From Chloranthus sessilifolius (taxonomy: Eukaryota; Streptophyta; Magnoliopsida; Chloranthales; Chloranthaceae), in assembly GCA_021018995.1 (NCBI GenBank), contig CM037587.1, forward strand, positions 89,091,251-89,155,250: a DNA stretch of 64,000 nucleotides. Reading direction: 5' to 3'. The notes beneath the pieces were generated by a model. It was not told the DNA's origin and made no database searches. It worked only from the letters and a program-made list of their open reading frames with translations. Positions 33,701-44,418 of the stretch are shown here, one piece after another (within the stretch, counting starts at the first letter, position 1; each line of letters begins with the position of its first letter). A program made the position numbers and the translations under genes.

Positions 33701-35435
33701 AACTATCATTGCCTAATGTAAGAGTGCACTGAAGCTCTCTCTTGGGGCTTCGATGTGTAACCTTCATTCTTTAGCTTGGGATACTATCACTGTGGTGGTG
33801 GTAATCATGGAATCAACCAGGGAAGGAACTGTGATTCCTTTGCTTACTCCTATAGTTTGTGACATAGGAGTTTAAACTGTGTGTATTTCTTCTGGTGCCT
33901 GAATTTCTACTTCCTGTGTAGTGTTAGGAATTATTGGCTCAATTCCTGCAACATCTAAGATTGTTGGTGAGATAACATATTCCACCTATTCTGTGTCATG
34001 GCTAGAAGCAGCCAACTCAACAAGTTGTTCCTCTCTCTGAGGCTCTGCTGTAATAGTACTAAGCAATGTGGTTGCCTTTATTGAAGTGGGCAAAATAGGC
34101 CCTATTGGAGAGTCCAGAGTGGGGTCGTACAGACTAGATTGGTCTGTGATTGGTATCTTCTCTGTGGATACCGTTTCTTAAATTGGAGAACTACTTTTTT
34201 TCTTCTCAGGTGGTGGAGTAGAAGTACTCTCACCTTCTTCCATTACCACTGTTCCCATTGTCTACTTTATGACATTTTCTCCTCTTTCCTTGAGAATTGA
34301 TGGGTCTATTAGGATAGAGGGAGCATTTTCGGTCTGAGGGGCTAGTGGTGTTTTCTTTTTATTTCTAGCATTTAAAGTTCTCCTATAGGATTGGATCATT
34401 AAGCCTTCTTCTGGTCTTGGTAGGGCTTTCTCAGTGGGATTGATACTGTAACCTACGTTCATTAGTAGATTGGTTATAAGACCTCCAAATGGCAAGGTCA
34501 GCTTCTTTGTTTGGTATTTTTCTAGACCTAATTTCTCCCTTACGGTAATGATGACTTCAAGAAGATATGAGGGTATATTAAACCAGTAGCGATTTACCAT
34601 AAGGTATAATGCCTTGGCAAAGAGTGTTCTTCTCTGAGTTCCATGCCCGGTGGGATGAATGGTCTTATGTATCAGCACATCAAAGAAGTGAAGGGACAAA
34701 CTCCTTGCTTTCAAGTCTTTTCAAAGGAAAAAAAACTTGTTGTGCGAGGGTTTTCCTAATAGTTCTATTGCCATATCAGTAAAACAGGGGAGGGTCTCGG
34801 GTGTCATTCTCAATAGATTGGCCACGGGGTTATCTCATGATAATTGTGGAACTTCCAAAGGAGCATGCATCACCCTAGCAATCATTTCTTTTGTAATTTC
34901 GATCGGGAGTCCATCTATACTGGTGGAGATGATTAAGGATGACCCTTGGGTACTTTTAGTCATATTTTTATAAAATATTTGCACCAATCTAGGATAGACC
35001 GGTGTGACTCCTGGCTCTAGAAATAGTTTAGCCCGGCATCCTTAAAGTATTTTATTGCTTCTCCTCCCATCTCCAATTTGTCTAAGGCATCAGCATCAAC
35101 TACAACCTCAGCTCCCACAGTGTGCTGCATTGTTGCAATAGGGAGTTTATCTACTAGTGTTTCGGAGGATGCTGGCTTTTTACCTTTATCTATTTTGGGG
35201 CCCTTTTGTGGGGCAGACACAGGATTCCTCTAGGTTGTGTCTGCAGGACCATCTCGGATAACAATCCCTAAAGAGTTGGTCTTCTTTTGAGGACGGTCTG
35301 TTGCTTTTAATTTAGCTTTTATGGCAACAGGCTGTGCCATACGTTGAATGATTGGGATGTTATCGGAAGTATTACATTCATCTTCTTCTTCTTCTTCTCT
35401 TTGTCTTTTCCCTTATTCGTTTGTCATATTGTTCT
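33701..35435 (-). pseudogene. Element C non-pol ORF, 5' globular part
   Basis: Interrupted minus-strand frame: a Lys/Glu-rich start near 35430-35380, segment 35220-35017 (LPIATMQHTVGAEVVVDADA), then 34714-34262. The last has a helical domain with RTLFAKALYLMVNRYWFNIP and LTLPFGGLITNLLMNVGYSI. This layout (RTLFAKAL..., then LPFGGLIT) resembles the family called putative plant transposon protein that is common in plant repeats; that match is from memory and uncertain. From 34260 to 33700 the frame is Thr/Ser/Pro-rich and full of stops. It lies where pol should be in an Athila element. A trans-acting or structural role is possible but unproven. Confidence 0.45.
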
Positions 35436-36045
35436 TTTCTACAAAAGTTAATCAACCAATGTTAATCAAGATTTCATAACCTCGTTTTGAATAAACAACC
35501 CATGCAATTGCTTCTCCATCAAAAATCGTTTCCTTACCTTACTAATGAATAAAACCCTAATTCAAAAAAATATGCAATAGAATTTTCTTTTTGGGGTTTT
35601 CTTTACAATGAATCAAAAATAGAACGAGAATTTGAGGAATATATGGCTGGAGTGGTTATCATAACGGTTGAGATTCAGGATATTTGAAAAAGAGAGGGAA
35701 GAAAGGAGTAGAAAAATTGAAGGATTTTTGAAAATGGGACCGACATATCCTCTTTTAAGAATATATGGGTCATGTTTTCAGTGATGACTTGCTAAGTCGG
35801 TCATTACTAAATTTTAACCTAGAATCGTAAGTTGATTCTGGCCTTTAAAAGAATCGCAATCACTGCATTTTAAACTACCAACAATCGTAAATCCATACGA
35901 TTGTCCACTTATATTATACAGTAGGTACAAATTACGATCTATCATTTAGTGAAACAGGTCGTATTATGATACCTAAAAAAATGAAATAGTTCACATAATT
36001 TACACATTGTGCTATGGATGAGTCAGTAGCTCGACTATCCATGAG
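35436..36045 (-). other. Element C spacer between gag and extra ORF
   Basis: No gene seen. Several short AATCG/CGATT motifs (for example AATCGTAAAT near 35894 with ACGATT at 35908) echo those in the C LTR. Confidence 0.5.
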
Positions 36046-37400
36046 GGTTTTTAAATTGAATTTTGGGGAGCAGCTGTCTCCCCCAGGAAAGCTTGGCCTC
36101 TAGGATTGTTTACAGGTTGTGTCGGTAATTGTCCACTTTCTCTCCTCGCCACCTGCGAAGCTAGTTGACCTATCTGGCTCTCTAGCTTCATGATGGATTG
36201 AGTGTGTGAGTTAAGGGTTTGAGAGAATTGAGTGAGTTCATTCAAATCCCTCGAATGTTGATGCGACTGTTGTTGTAAATCCTGGAGGATTTGAACAACT
36301 GTAGCATCAAGCATGTTGCTCCATCTTCCAATTTGGGGTTGTGTTGCCTGCATTTGAGGTCTTTGGTAGAAAACTTGGGTTTGGGGCAATTGGGGTTGCA
36401 CAACTGTTGGTGCTAGTTGTGCTCCCACTGTAGAACTGTAGTTAAATCCTGGGTGATTTCTCCACGACGAGTTGTAGGAATTCTCATAATCTCCCCTCTG
36501 AAAAGCCATTGCTTGTTCAGTTTTCACCACCTCTTGGTATTGTGGTATAGTTGAGTTTTCAGTATATGTGTGAGTTTGGCAATTAGAGTGGTTTGCTGTA
36601 GACCTTTTCAGAGTGTTAGGGTTGGAATTCATGAGTGCGGCAATTTTTTGTTCAAGAGCTAAAACTTTTACACTCATGTTATCCTTAGTTTTCACTTTTT
36701 CTTTATTGATCTCATAAATCCCCCATCTTGCGAGCGGGGTATGATGAGCAATCTCTAGATCAGTCTGCAGTAGAGCCTATTTTTGCTTTGAAGTGTTGGC
36801 CTATTTTTCAAATAAATTCCAGGTCTGCTGGCCATTTTGAGCCATAAAGTCTCCTCCGCTCAAGGCATCGACTATAGACTAGTTAGTCTCAGTCAATCCC
36901 TGGTAAAAGCTTTATGCTATAGACCAGTTCGACATGTAGTGATGAGGGCACTTTCATAGCAAATCCTTCATCCGTTTCCAAATCTCATGAAATAATTCTC
37001 CAGGTTTTTGTCGAAGCCTTGAATTGCTTGGCGATTTGGTTTGTTCTACCAATTGGGAAGTATTCAGCCAAAAATTTAGACTATAAATCTTCCCACGTGG
37101 TTATACTTCTGGCAGGTAGTGAGACTAACCATGCCTTCACCCTATCGAGAAAGGAAATAGAAGCAGTCTTAGAGCTTCTTTACTAGTTGTGGTCTATAGC
37201 ATTGTGCAGATATCTATGAAGTCCCTCAGGTGCTGGTAGGGATCTTCTCTATCAAGCCCATGAAAAGTTGGTAGAGTTTGGAGTGTGTGGGGCTTGATGT
37301 CATAGTTTTGACCTTCAGCTGCCTCTGGTATAACTATACAAGACGGCTCGGTCAAAGCTATTGGGCTGAAGTGTGCTTCGATTGAAGGTTCGTCAGCCAT
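36046..37400 (-). pseudogene. Element C Gag (Athila type), degenerate
   Basis: ATG at 37400. The first 68 codons contain GQNYDIKPHTLQTLPTFHGL and DREDPYQHLRDF, directly comparable to D's EENYEIKSSTISMLPSFHGL. Stops then break the Gag domain (37197, several to 36700), with FYQGL and GGDFMAQNGQQTWNLFE recognisable near 36930-36800. Segment 36695-36051 is open and Gln/Asn-rich (WRNHPGFNYSS, then SQIGQLASQVARRESGQLP). The zinc knuckle is only a remnant near 36570-36590. The LRSG tail motif found before protease in D is absent; the frame stops after GETAAPQNSI. Confidence 0.8.
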
Positions 37401-37810
37401 GAGTTGAGAGTCTCTTACAGAGGATCAGTTCAATGCAAGTCTACGCAAGAGAATTCGTTCAATTTCTGGGTTGCATTCGAAAGAGTCTAGTCTGCTAGAC
37501 AGGGTATGATGCATACACCAGAAAATAAATCTTTTTATATATAATATTATATTTATATGATTTTTATTTTAGAAGAGCAGGGAGAAAGAACAAATCTAGG
37601 CCTCTGGCTTCTGTGATCAGGAGAAGTTGGAACCTTGATTTGCCCAAATCGAATAAACCTGTAAAAAGATTAAGAAGTAATCAAAAAAGAATAAAAATAT
37701 AAAGAAATATAAAAAGAGAAAGATAAATATTGGTTTCTAAATGGATAAAAATAATAGATAAAAAAAAAGAATTAGATAATTCCGCTTCCCCGGCAGCAGC
37801 GCCAAAAACT
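37401..37810 (-). other. Element C PBS and leader
   Basis: PBS at 37787-37804, minus strand TGGCGCTGCTGCCGGGGA, close to the Athila consensus and preceded by GTCAAGTTTT from the LTR end. The leader to the gag ATG is A/T-rich with no other signal. Confidence 0.85.
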
Positions 37811-39269
37811 TGACTTGCTTCTTTATTGCGTATATATTTTATATTAAATTCAAGTTTTAACCTATTGCAAGTGCACAATGGAAATCATGGTACTAACATA
37901 GGATCGTTCTCACGAGGAAGTTTGTTATCTAATTAATTCTTTAGTTTTTTCTTTTATTCAAATCCTTATCTTTAAAAACTTCTATTTATCTTTAAGATCT
38001 AATCCATTGGAGAAATATGAATAAAAGAATGGTTGTCTAATCTAAAGTGCATAAAATAAATCCTAATCCTCCTTCTTCAGATTAAGGTCATCAATCTTAA
38101 TCTTTAGCTATTGGATATTTATAAATTTAAACAGTACCGTTACACTATATTTCTAGTCTCCTAGAATTGGGCATCAATCAATTCTAAGATCCTATCAATA
38201 CAAAGCAAATAAATCTAAACTAGAAAGTACAATAAAATATATCCTTTACCACTCAGCCGCAGTCGTCAATTGCTCCTGAGAAATTACATATATCTACACT
38301 AATCTTAAGCACTCAATTGCAGTCGTCAATTGCTCTTGAGAAATTTCTGATATCTAATCTACTCTAACTATTTTACACTACTTTGATTGAAAGAAAATCC
38401 AACCTCAGGCGTCAATTGATGCTGAAATTCTTCAATGCTTATTCCTATGTTGAGCTCTCTTATTTATAAATCATAAGGAGTCGGTTTACAAAGATCTAGT
38501 TCTAATAAAATAAACTACTAAAAATACAAGTTTTCTAATATAACTCTAATTCCTAATTTTATCTTATCTTTGCTTCAGCGGTTGATATATTTCTAGAACT
38601 TTCTTTATACTTCAACAATAGAGTCCTTCAAAATCTTCTTCATCAATTTCCTCAAATCCATGATTTGCCAAACTTCTAATTTAAGAGATCTTCTATTTCT
38701 GGTTCATGGCGGTGATAGTTGTCACGTGATCAGCAGCAGTGAACTAAGCTTTCTGTTGAATCGCTAATAACGATTCTCTATTCTTTCTTCTTTAGTGAAA
38801 AATCATAAATTATAATTTTCTGCTTTCAATAGGGTTCATAGAGGGAAAATCGCAAAAGACAATTCTTCAGTTTTGTCATTTTCTGTAAAATCATACATGA
38901 TAATTTTATATTTCTTCATACTGCTCACTCTCATGACTTTGATAGACTTGGCGGATGATTTTCTGGAAAATCATAAATACTTCTCTACCTTGAGTGGTTT
39001 CTTCTATAGATTCGTAAACCATAATTCTTTGGCTTTCATAGTCTCTCACTCTGGGAAAATCATAAATAGTGATTTTTCATTCTTTTCAGTAGATGGAGCT
39101 TTTGTCTTTCAATCTATTGTCATTCTTACTACTTTTGACAAATATTATCACTTTGGCTCTATTTTACTGCTTTTCCTTAATATCTACATATCAATAACTT
39201 ATTAGTAGCAAACTATGGTCTAGCATCACTAGTTAAGGGTGATAAAATGGTAAATTATATGATTGATCA
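37811..39269 (-). repeat. Element C 5' LTR
   Basis: Plus-strand ends TGACTTGCTTC and GATTGATCA, 1459 bp. It pairs with 12055-13668 but lacks 143 bp, a loss between two TACAAA repeats that are still present in the partner (12440 and 12583). Contains repeated AATC(G/A)TAAAT motifs at 38760-39080. Confidence 0.9.
38461..38468 (-). promoter_or_regulatory. TATA box of element C 5' LTR
   Basis: Minus strand TATAAATA, same place as 12846-12853 in the other LTR. Confidence 0.5.
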
Positions 39270-39502
39270 GTAATGCACTTCGATGGGGCAGAAAATATCG
39301 AAGGTCAGGGACTTGGCGCTATTCTGATTTCACCAAGAAGATCTCTTGTACCAGTCTCCATCAAACTAGGCTTCCCGTGTATAAACAACATGGCCGAATA
39401 CGAAGCCTGTGCAGCCAGCTTATAAGCAGCGCTTGACCTGAATGTCTCAGGGTATTTGGCGACTCACAGCTAATTATATGTCAGACCAACGAAGATTGGA
39501 AG
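39270..39502 (+). pseudogene. Element B second RNase H (archaeal type)
   Basis: Directly after element C the frame reads MHFDGAENIEGQGLGAILIS, then NNMAEYEACAASL, then (after a one-base frameshift near 39450) VFGDSQLIICQTN. These are the three acidic stations of an archaeal-type RNase H: Asp in FDGA, Glu in AEYEA, Asp in GDS (39461-39463). A second RNase H between the first one and integrase is a known mark of the Tat lineage. A TAA lies near 39423. Compare F, which has an intact frame but GNS. Confidence 0.8.
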
Positions 39503-40260
39503 ATGAAGAATGAAAAATTGATCTCATACCATGAGCACCTCAAGGATCTGATAGCATGCTTCGATGATGTTACCTTCTCTTATATCCCGCGAGCAAGAAA
39601 TCGCTTTGCCGATGCACGAGCAACGTTGGCATCAATGGTCAAAGTTTCATATGATGTCGAGATGAAGCCGATTATGATTGAGCTGCTAACCAATGGTGTC
39701 GTAAAAGCTGCTAACAAGATAGTTGTCTGCACCCTTGAGAGGATGGTAATCACCTATCGAGATTGGAGCGAAATGTTACCTTTCGCACTATAGGCCTATC
39801 GAACATCGATCTGTACCGCTATAGGGGCAATGCCATTTTCCCTTGTGTATGAAATCGAGGCAGTGCTGCCAGTTGAAGTTGAAGTACCTTCACTCCGTAT
39901 TCTCATCGATTCTAGTCTACCAGAAGCTGAAAGAGAGAGGTCCCATTTTGAACAACTGGACCTGCTAGATAAGAAAAGGCTCCTAGCTTTGTGTCAGACC
40001 CAGGCCTATCAGAGAAGAATCGCATGTGCTTACAACAAGCGTGTTTGCACTTGAGATTTGAAGGTGGGTGATACTGTGCTTAAGAAAATCTTTCCATCTC
40101 TCGACGCCGATCCAGAAGAGAAATTCAAACCCAACTGAGAGGGACCTTACGTCATCCGAGAAGTGCTCCTAGGATACGTGATCCGCCTCACCACCATGGA
40201 CGGAGATCACTTTCCTGAACACATCAATGCTAGATACGTACACCGATTCCACGCATAGTC
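39503..40260 (+). pseudogene. Element B integrase remnant with core deleted
   Basis: Starts with the segment after the second RNase H (ACFDDVTFSYIPRARNRFAD) and runs to MKPIMIE near 39684. It then jumps to sequence that in F follows the integrase core (TNGVVKAANKIVVCTLERM). About 740 bp present in F (about 60680-61420) are missing, including the HHCC domain and the two catalytic Asp residues. The retained Glu position reads Lys (codon 39704-39706). The C-terminal part (39830-40054 open, on to about 40258) is preserved with stops: PFSLVYEIEAVLPVEVEVPS. A copy like this cannot insert itself. Confidence 0.85.
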
Positions 40261-41829
40261 TCCGCAGCAAGACAAGTATTGATAAGATGGATACGTGACT
40301 GCTTAAGGAACCCATAAAAGAGGCCATCATTTCAAAGTCAAGTAGCCAAAAAAGTATCCCTTAACACTTATACCCTTGCTACACCCGTTAAGCCATTATC
40401 CTTTCTTTCGTTAAACCCTTCCCCAAAAAAGAGGACGGAAAAAGTGTATATACCAAATAAAAAAGGAGAAAAAGAGTTACCATCAAATCTAAAAAAATCA
40501 TAAAAGTAAAATCTCAAAATGAGGATGTCTGAAAAAAGCAAAAAGAATAAAAAAATAGAAAAGAAAAAGTGGGGCATGTACAGTCAAAATTCTCCAAGGA
40601 AGAAGTATATTAGGTAACTGGAATCCTATCAAGAAAACCTTCTTAACCCAAAAATACATTCAAAACTTATCCCATGACCAAGATACATCCTGAGAAAAAG
40701 CCCTCTGTAAGGTTTACAAGTGATCACAGTATCCATTGAGCCAACATGAGCCAAACTGAGAGCCGACAAAAGAACTCTATCCAGCCAACTATGATGGAGT
40801 CAAAGTCCATGTTGTGGCCTTTGAGAAAATAAGAAGAAAAAAAAAAGAAAAAATACAAGTTCAAAGTAAAAAGGATGTAGTGAAAACCTGAAAGGGCACC
40901 ATGGGTAAAAACAGTGAGCTTGTGCAGACTAGATGAAAACCTGAAAGGGCACCTGGGTTAAAAATGCATACCCACAGACATAGTGAAAACCTGAAAGGGT
41001 GCTACAGGTAAAAAATGAGGGCAACAACGGGCATGGCGAGAACCCGTCTTGAGCGCTGTGAGTAAAAATATTTAAAGGATTGAGAGGGAATCAGTTTATC
41101 CGTCGGCTCTAGTTCTAAGATCTAGTCTTCATTTGGGCCACTCATGTTAGTTCAAATCAAATCATGATCAAGGATTTCTTTTGACTGCACCGTCAAATGT
41201 ATGACCGATAAAAAGGGTCGACTCAATCCAAGGGGGTGGATGTTCTGACCTTGGTGAAAGTTGATAAACCTCACTTAGGTCCGACCGCATGAACGGGTTT
41301 GGCTATGCTCAGAATGGGACCTGTGACTTCGTCTCGTTATTGAGGCATCAAACAAATGAAGAAAGGAGAGGACCCCACTTTGCTAAAGATAATAAATTTC
41401 TCTTTCCCATATTCAGGCCGGCACTGTGCATACCCCCACCCCGAGATGATTGGTTTGATGACCGAAAAGACCACATTTGTAAAAGATAATAAATTTTCCT
41501 TTCCCATTTTCAAGCCGCCACTGTGTGCACCACATCCCAAAAGGATGATAGGCATCATACCCAATTTCCTCCTCTTACAAAAATCGAGAAAGATAGAATT
41601 TATGTAAGATAATAGATTTCCCTTTTCCATTTACATGTTTATACTACACTTGCACCACATCTCAAAAAATAAGCTGTGTGATGCCTTGCGTACCCTTTTT
41701 TTACAAAAGTGAAAAGCAAAAAAATAAACATGAAGAAAATATATATACCCAAAAAAAAATCTAACAGGGGTTCTTATGCCCCTTCTTGTGGTGATTTGAT
41801 CTATGCAAAAGGTATGTACAGGTCTAGGT
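40261..41829 (+). other. Element B 3' region with two tandem repeat families
   Basis: No gene supported. At about 40880, 40932, 40983 and 41034 are four diverged units of about 50 bp starting GTGAAAACCTGAAAGGGC and ending GGGTAAAAA. F carries the same four at 62629-62790. Near 41385, 41482 and 41606 are three units of about 100-120 bp sharing AAGATAATA, then TTTCCC, then CACTGTG or similar. Both are non-coding, and the first family is shared by B and F. Confidence 0.65.
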
Positions 41830-43130
41830 CATTGACGCAGCTCGCGCTTCAAAGCATGAATCTCGGCACATAAGGCATCCTCTTGAGCATCTCAATTTGT
41901 CATCCAGCGACCATGCAGGCTCTTATACCACTTTTGAGAAGCATATGTAGCACTAAGAGCATCACGCAGGGCTCCTTCTAGATGAAGGACCTCATACTCT
42001 ACAAAGTCGGCTCTCACTTCTATAACATCTACTCATACCTTGTGTTCCTCTAAACATTCATGAAGGACTGCTTCTCATCTACCAGCAACTCAATCCGAGC
42101 CAGAAGCGTCGACTCCTTCCTCGGCCAAGGCCCCTCTACACCACTACTCTCTTGCTGATCTACGCAATGAACAGAGGGCCTCTCAGATAGCAGCCAGGCC
42201 TCATACCCCAGAGAAGTCAGAAGAGAATCCCCTTACTCCAAACTGCACATATGCATCGACTGATGCGTCTCCCAAAGAGCGGCTATCTTATCCAAGTCCC
42301 CAGAGGACCCCCAAGAAAAGATCAGTCCGCACACATGAGGTCTCTCCGAGCAGGGCACCTGTTGAGTATAACCAAATTGGCATAGTACTCGAGAAGGAAA
42401 ATAGTGGGTGCTACCAGCCAAGCCAAGAAGAATGATGCCCTCATGATCTCTAGATCGAACTACTGGGAAGGTCCTGTCTAACCATGGAAGCCTTCACACT
42501 AGCTTCGCCTCAGCCAACCAAAGTTTCAGCTCGCACATATTCCCATGGGCCAATTTATGGCATCGGCCTAAAAAATAGTGAGTCGCCTCTCCACGAACCA
42601 CATAAAAGCAGGGCACAGGCCCCAAAATGGCAAGATGCTCCCCAAGCCAAACCTAGAGCAGAACGGGATATCCACGGAGGCACTCAACTTACCCAAAGAA
42701 AAAGTGTCGAGACAATGGTAATGCTCCGCCAGTACCATATGCATCACAGAGTGACCCGCCTCCATTTCTGCCAGCATATCACAAAGTGCAAGAGAGAAGC
42801 TCTCCCCCTAGTGTAGAAAAGAACCTCCAAGAGAAGGCAGAGAGCAAAAGCCTTTACATTATGGATGTTTCTAACTGGCAATTTTTGCAAGCTTTCATCA
42901 CCAAAAAGCTCTCTCAGGAATTTCATCGAACACCTGGTGGGCCCACCAACAAATCTTTTCTCATAATCAGCTTTCTTCAAACCCAAAACATACAGGGTTT
43001 GGCTACTTTTAAGTACACAACCCAAGGGCCAATTTCCCAATTCGAGGCCCATCCTGCAAATAATCAAGCATGTCACATCCAGAAGAACGAGACAGAACAA
43101 ATAGAAGGGGAAAGCGATAACATTCATTCC
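41830..43130 (-). pseudogene. Element B antisense gene 2 (DUF7745-like, coiled-coil tail)
   Basis: Antisense to the element. Segment 43127-42744 is open and includes FGDESLQKLPVRNIHNVKAF. After one frameshift the next segment (42777-42568) has HSVMHMVLAEHYHCLDTFSL and WGLCPAFMWF. This succession resembles DUF7745-type proteins that accompany plant Ty3 elements; that comparison is from memory. Further down, with stops, is a segment FSSTMPIW-like near 42370 and a coiled coil (about 42010-41850: LHLEGALRDALSATYASQKW, then LKRELRQ) ending near 41832. Many stops make it a pseudogene. It may be a separate gene or the continuation of the one at 43249-45466. Confidence 0.4.
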
Positions 43131-43248
43131 AAATCATCCAAAATGTGTTCAATCATCCATTACATTTAATTCCCAAAAAAAATAATAATAATAATGTTCA
43201 AAAGTCTCAAATGTTTATCAAAAGCAGGAAAAGAAAAGCAAGTTGCTC

Positions 43249-44385
43249 CTAATCGGTGCCCTTGGTCCTCTTTTGTCAGTGCAAAGTACTATGATAGGTC
43301 CGCACATCCCCCACCCGGGACCACGCCTGAGATAGGATACTGAGCAATGAGCGTGACTCCTTTTCATGAGCACACTACAAGCATCACACCAAAAGGTCAG
43401 TCAAGGTCGATTGAAAATAAGAGCAGCAAAGCAACAAGCATAATCAATTAGTGCCATACTCACCACTTCCACGTCCCGAAGGCTAGCAATGTTACGGTAG
43501 TATTTCGCCTGGTTGATAGCCGACTCATAATCCTGTAAGGGGCAGAGAGAAAGAGAGGTCAGCTGCATGAGAAATGATACAAAGACAAGCATACCCTTAA
43601 AATAATAGGCAGGAAAGAAAACTCACACCTGGAACCAACTCAGGAGGAGGGACCCTAACTTCCTCAGTCGATATACGAGCCCGCTCTGGCACATCAGCAC
43701 AGTGGCCCGAGAGGAGCGCGCCATCGAAATGCCTAAAGGACCCCTGGGTCCCCACAGTTGAGGCCCCTGAGCCCCCGCACCAGAAGAGTCTGAAGGACCA
43801 GCACCTGATGACTCTATAGGACCTGCCTCTATCACGTCCTCGTCAAAATCCTCATCTCCCTCAAACTAGGGAAGGGGGGCAAAAATTCAGTTTGTATGGA
43901 AAGATCAAGATAAATATGAATGCATATATGGGAGAAAGAAAAGATGAAGAATACCTAAGATTGTGGGCCTCCAAATGCCAAAAAGTTGGAGTCGGGTATG
44001 AAGCGTGGGAAGAGGGACCAGTATGGAAGAGACTCGTACCACATCTGACACCCCCCATGCTCAAAGAAACCATCAACTGGGAGCCCATGGCGAAGTAGCC
44101 CATCTGCCAACTCCTCGATCTTACCCTCCAGTGACATAACATCCCTGGGAGGACCCTGTGGCACCACGAAGTAGTCCCAGTACTGATGCACCACCCTCTC
44201 CCCCAAGTAGTATGCTCTGACCCAGGAGTCGCAAAAGAAGATGATGTGACGATCAATAAACAGGCGGGATTGACCCACGACAGCACGATCCCAAAAAGGG
44301 GAGCCGACACAGGGATCTAAGGTCACCTACTCTGAAAAGAAGGGCCCTATTAGTCAAAGCAACACCATCTAAAAACCCAAGGAAA

Positions 44386-44418
<33 letters not shown>

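Larger units (their letters stand above)
12055..39269 (-). mobile_element. Element C: non-autonomous Athila-like LTR element
   Basis: LTRs TGRCTTGCTTC...ATCA at 12055-13668 and 37811-39269 bound the element. PBS and gag order show it is on the minus strand, with its 5' LTR on the right. Without the E and D insertions it is about 10 kb. Internal order on the minus strand: PBS, leader, gag (37400-36051), a spacer, a long non-pol coding remnant (about 35435-32800), AT-rich spacer with PPT-like tracts, conserved subterminal block, PPT. I found no RT, RNase H or integrase motif. It therefore looks like a gag-only, trans-mobilised Athila derivative carrying an extra ORF. Confidence 0.85.

Noticed and set aside
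34737-34973. 78-codon plus-strand frame in C
   Set aside because: It is the antisense of the interrupted non-pol frame of C.
42484-43169. Two plus-strand frames of 110 and 127 codons
   Set aside because: The minus strand of this stretch carries the more gene-like text; these are its shadows.
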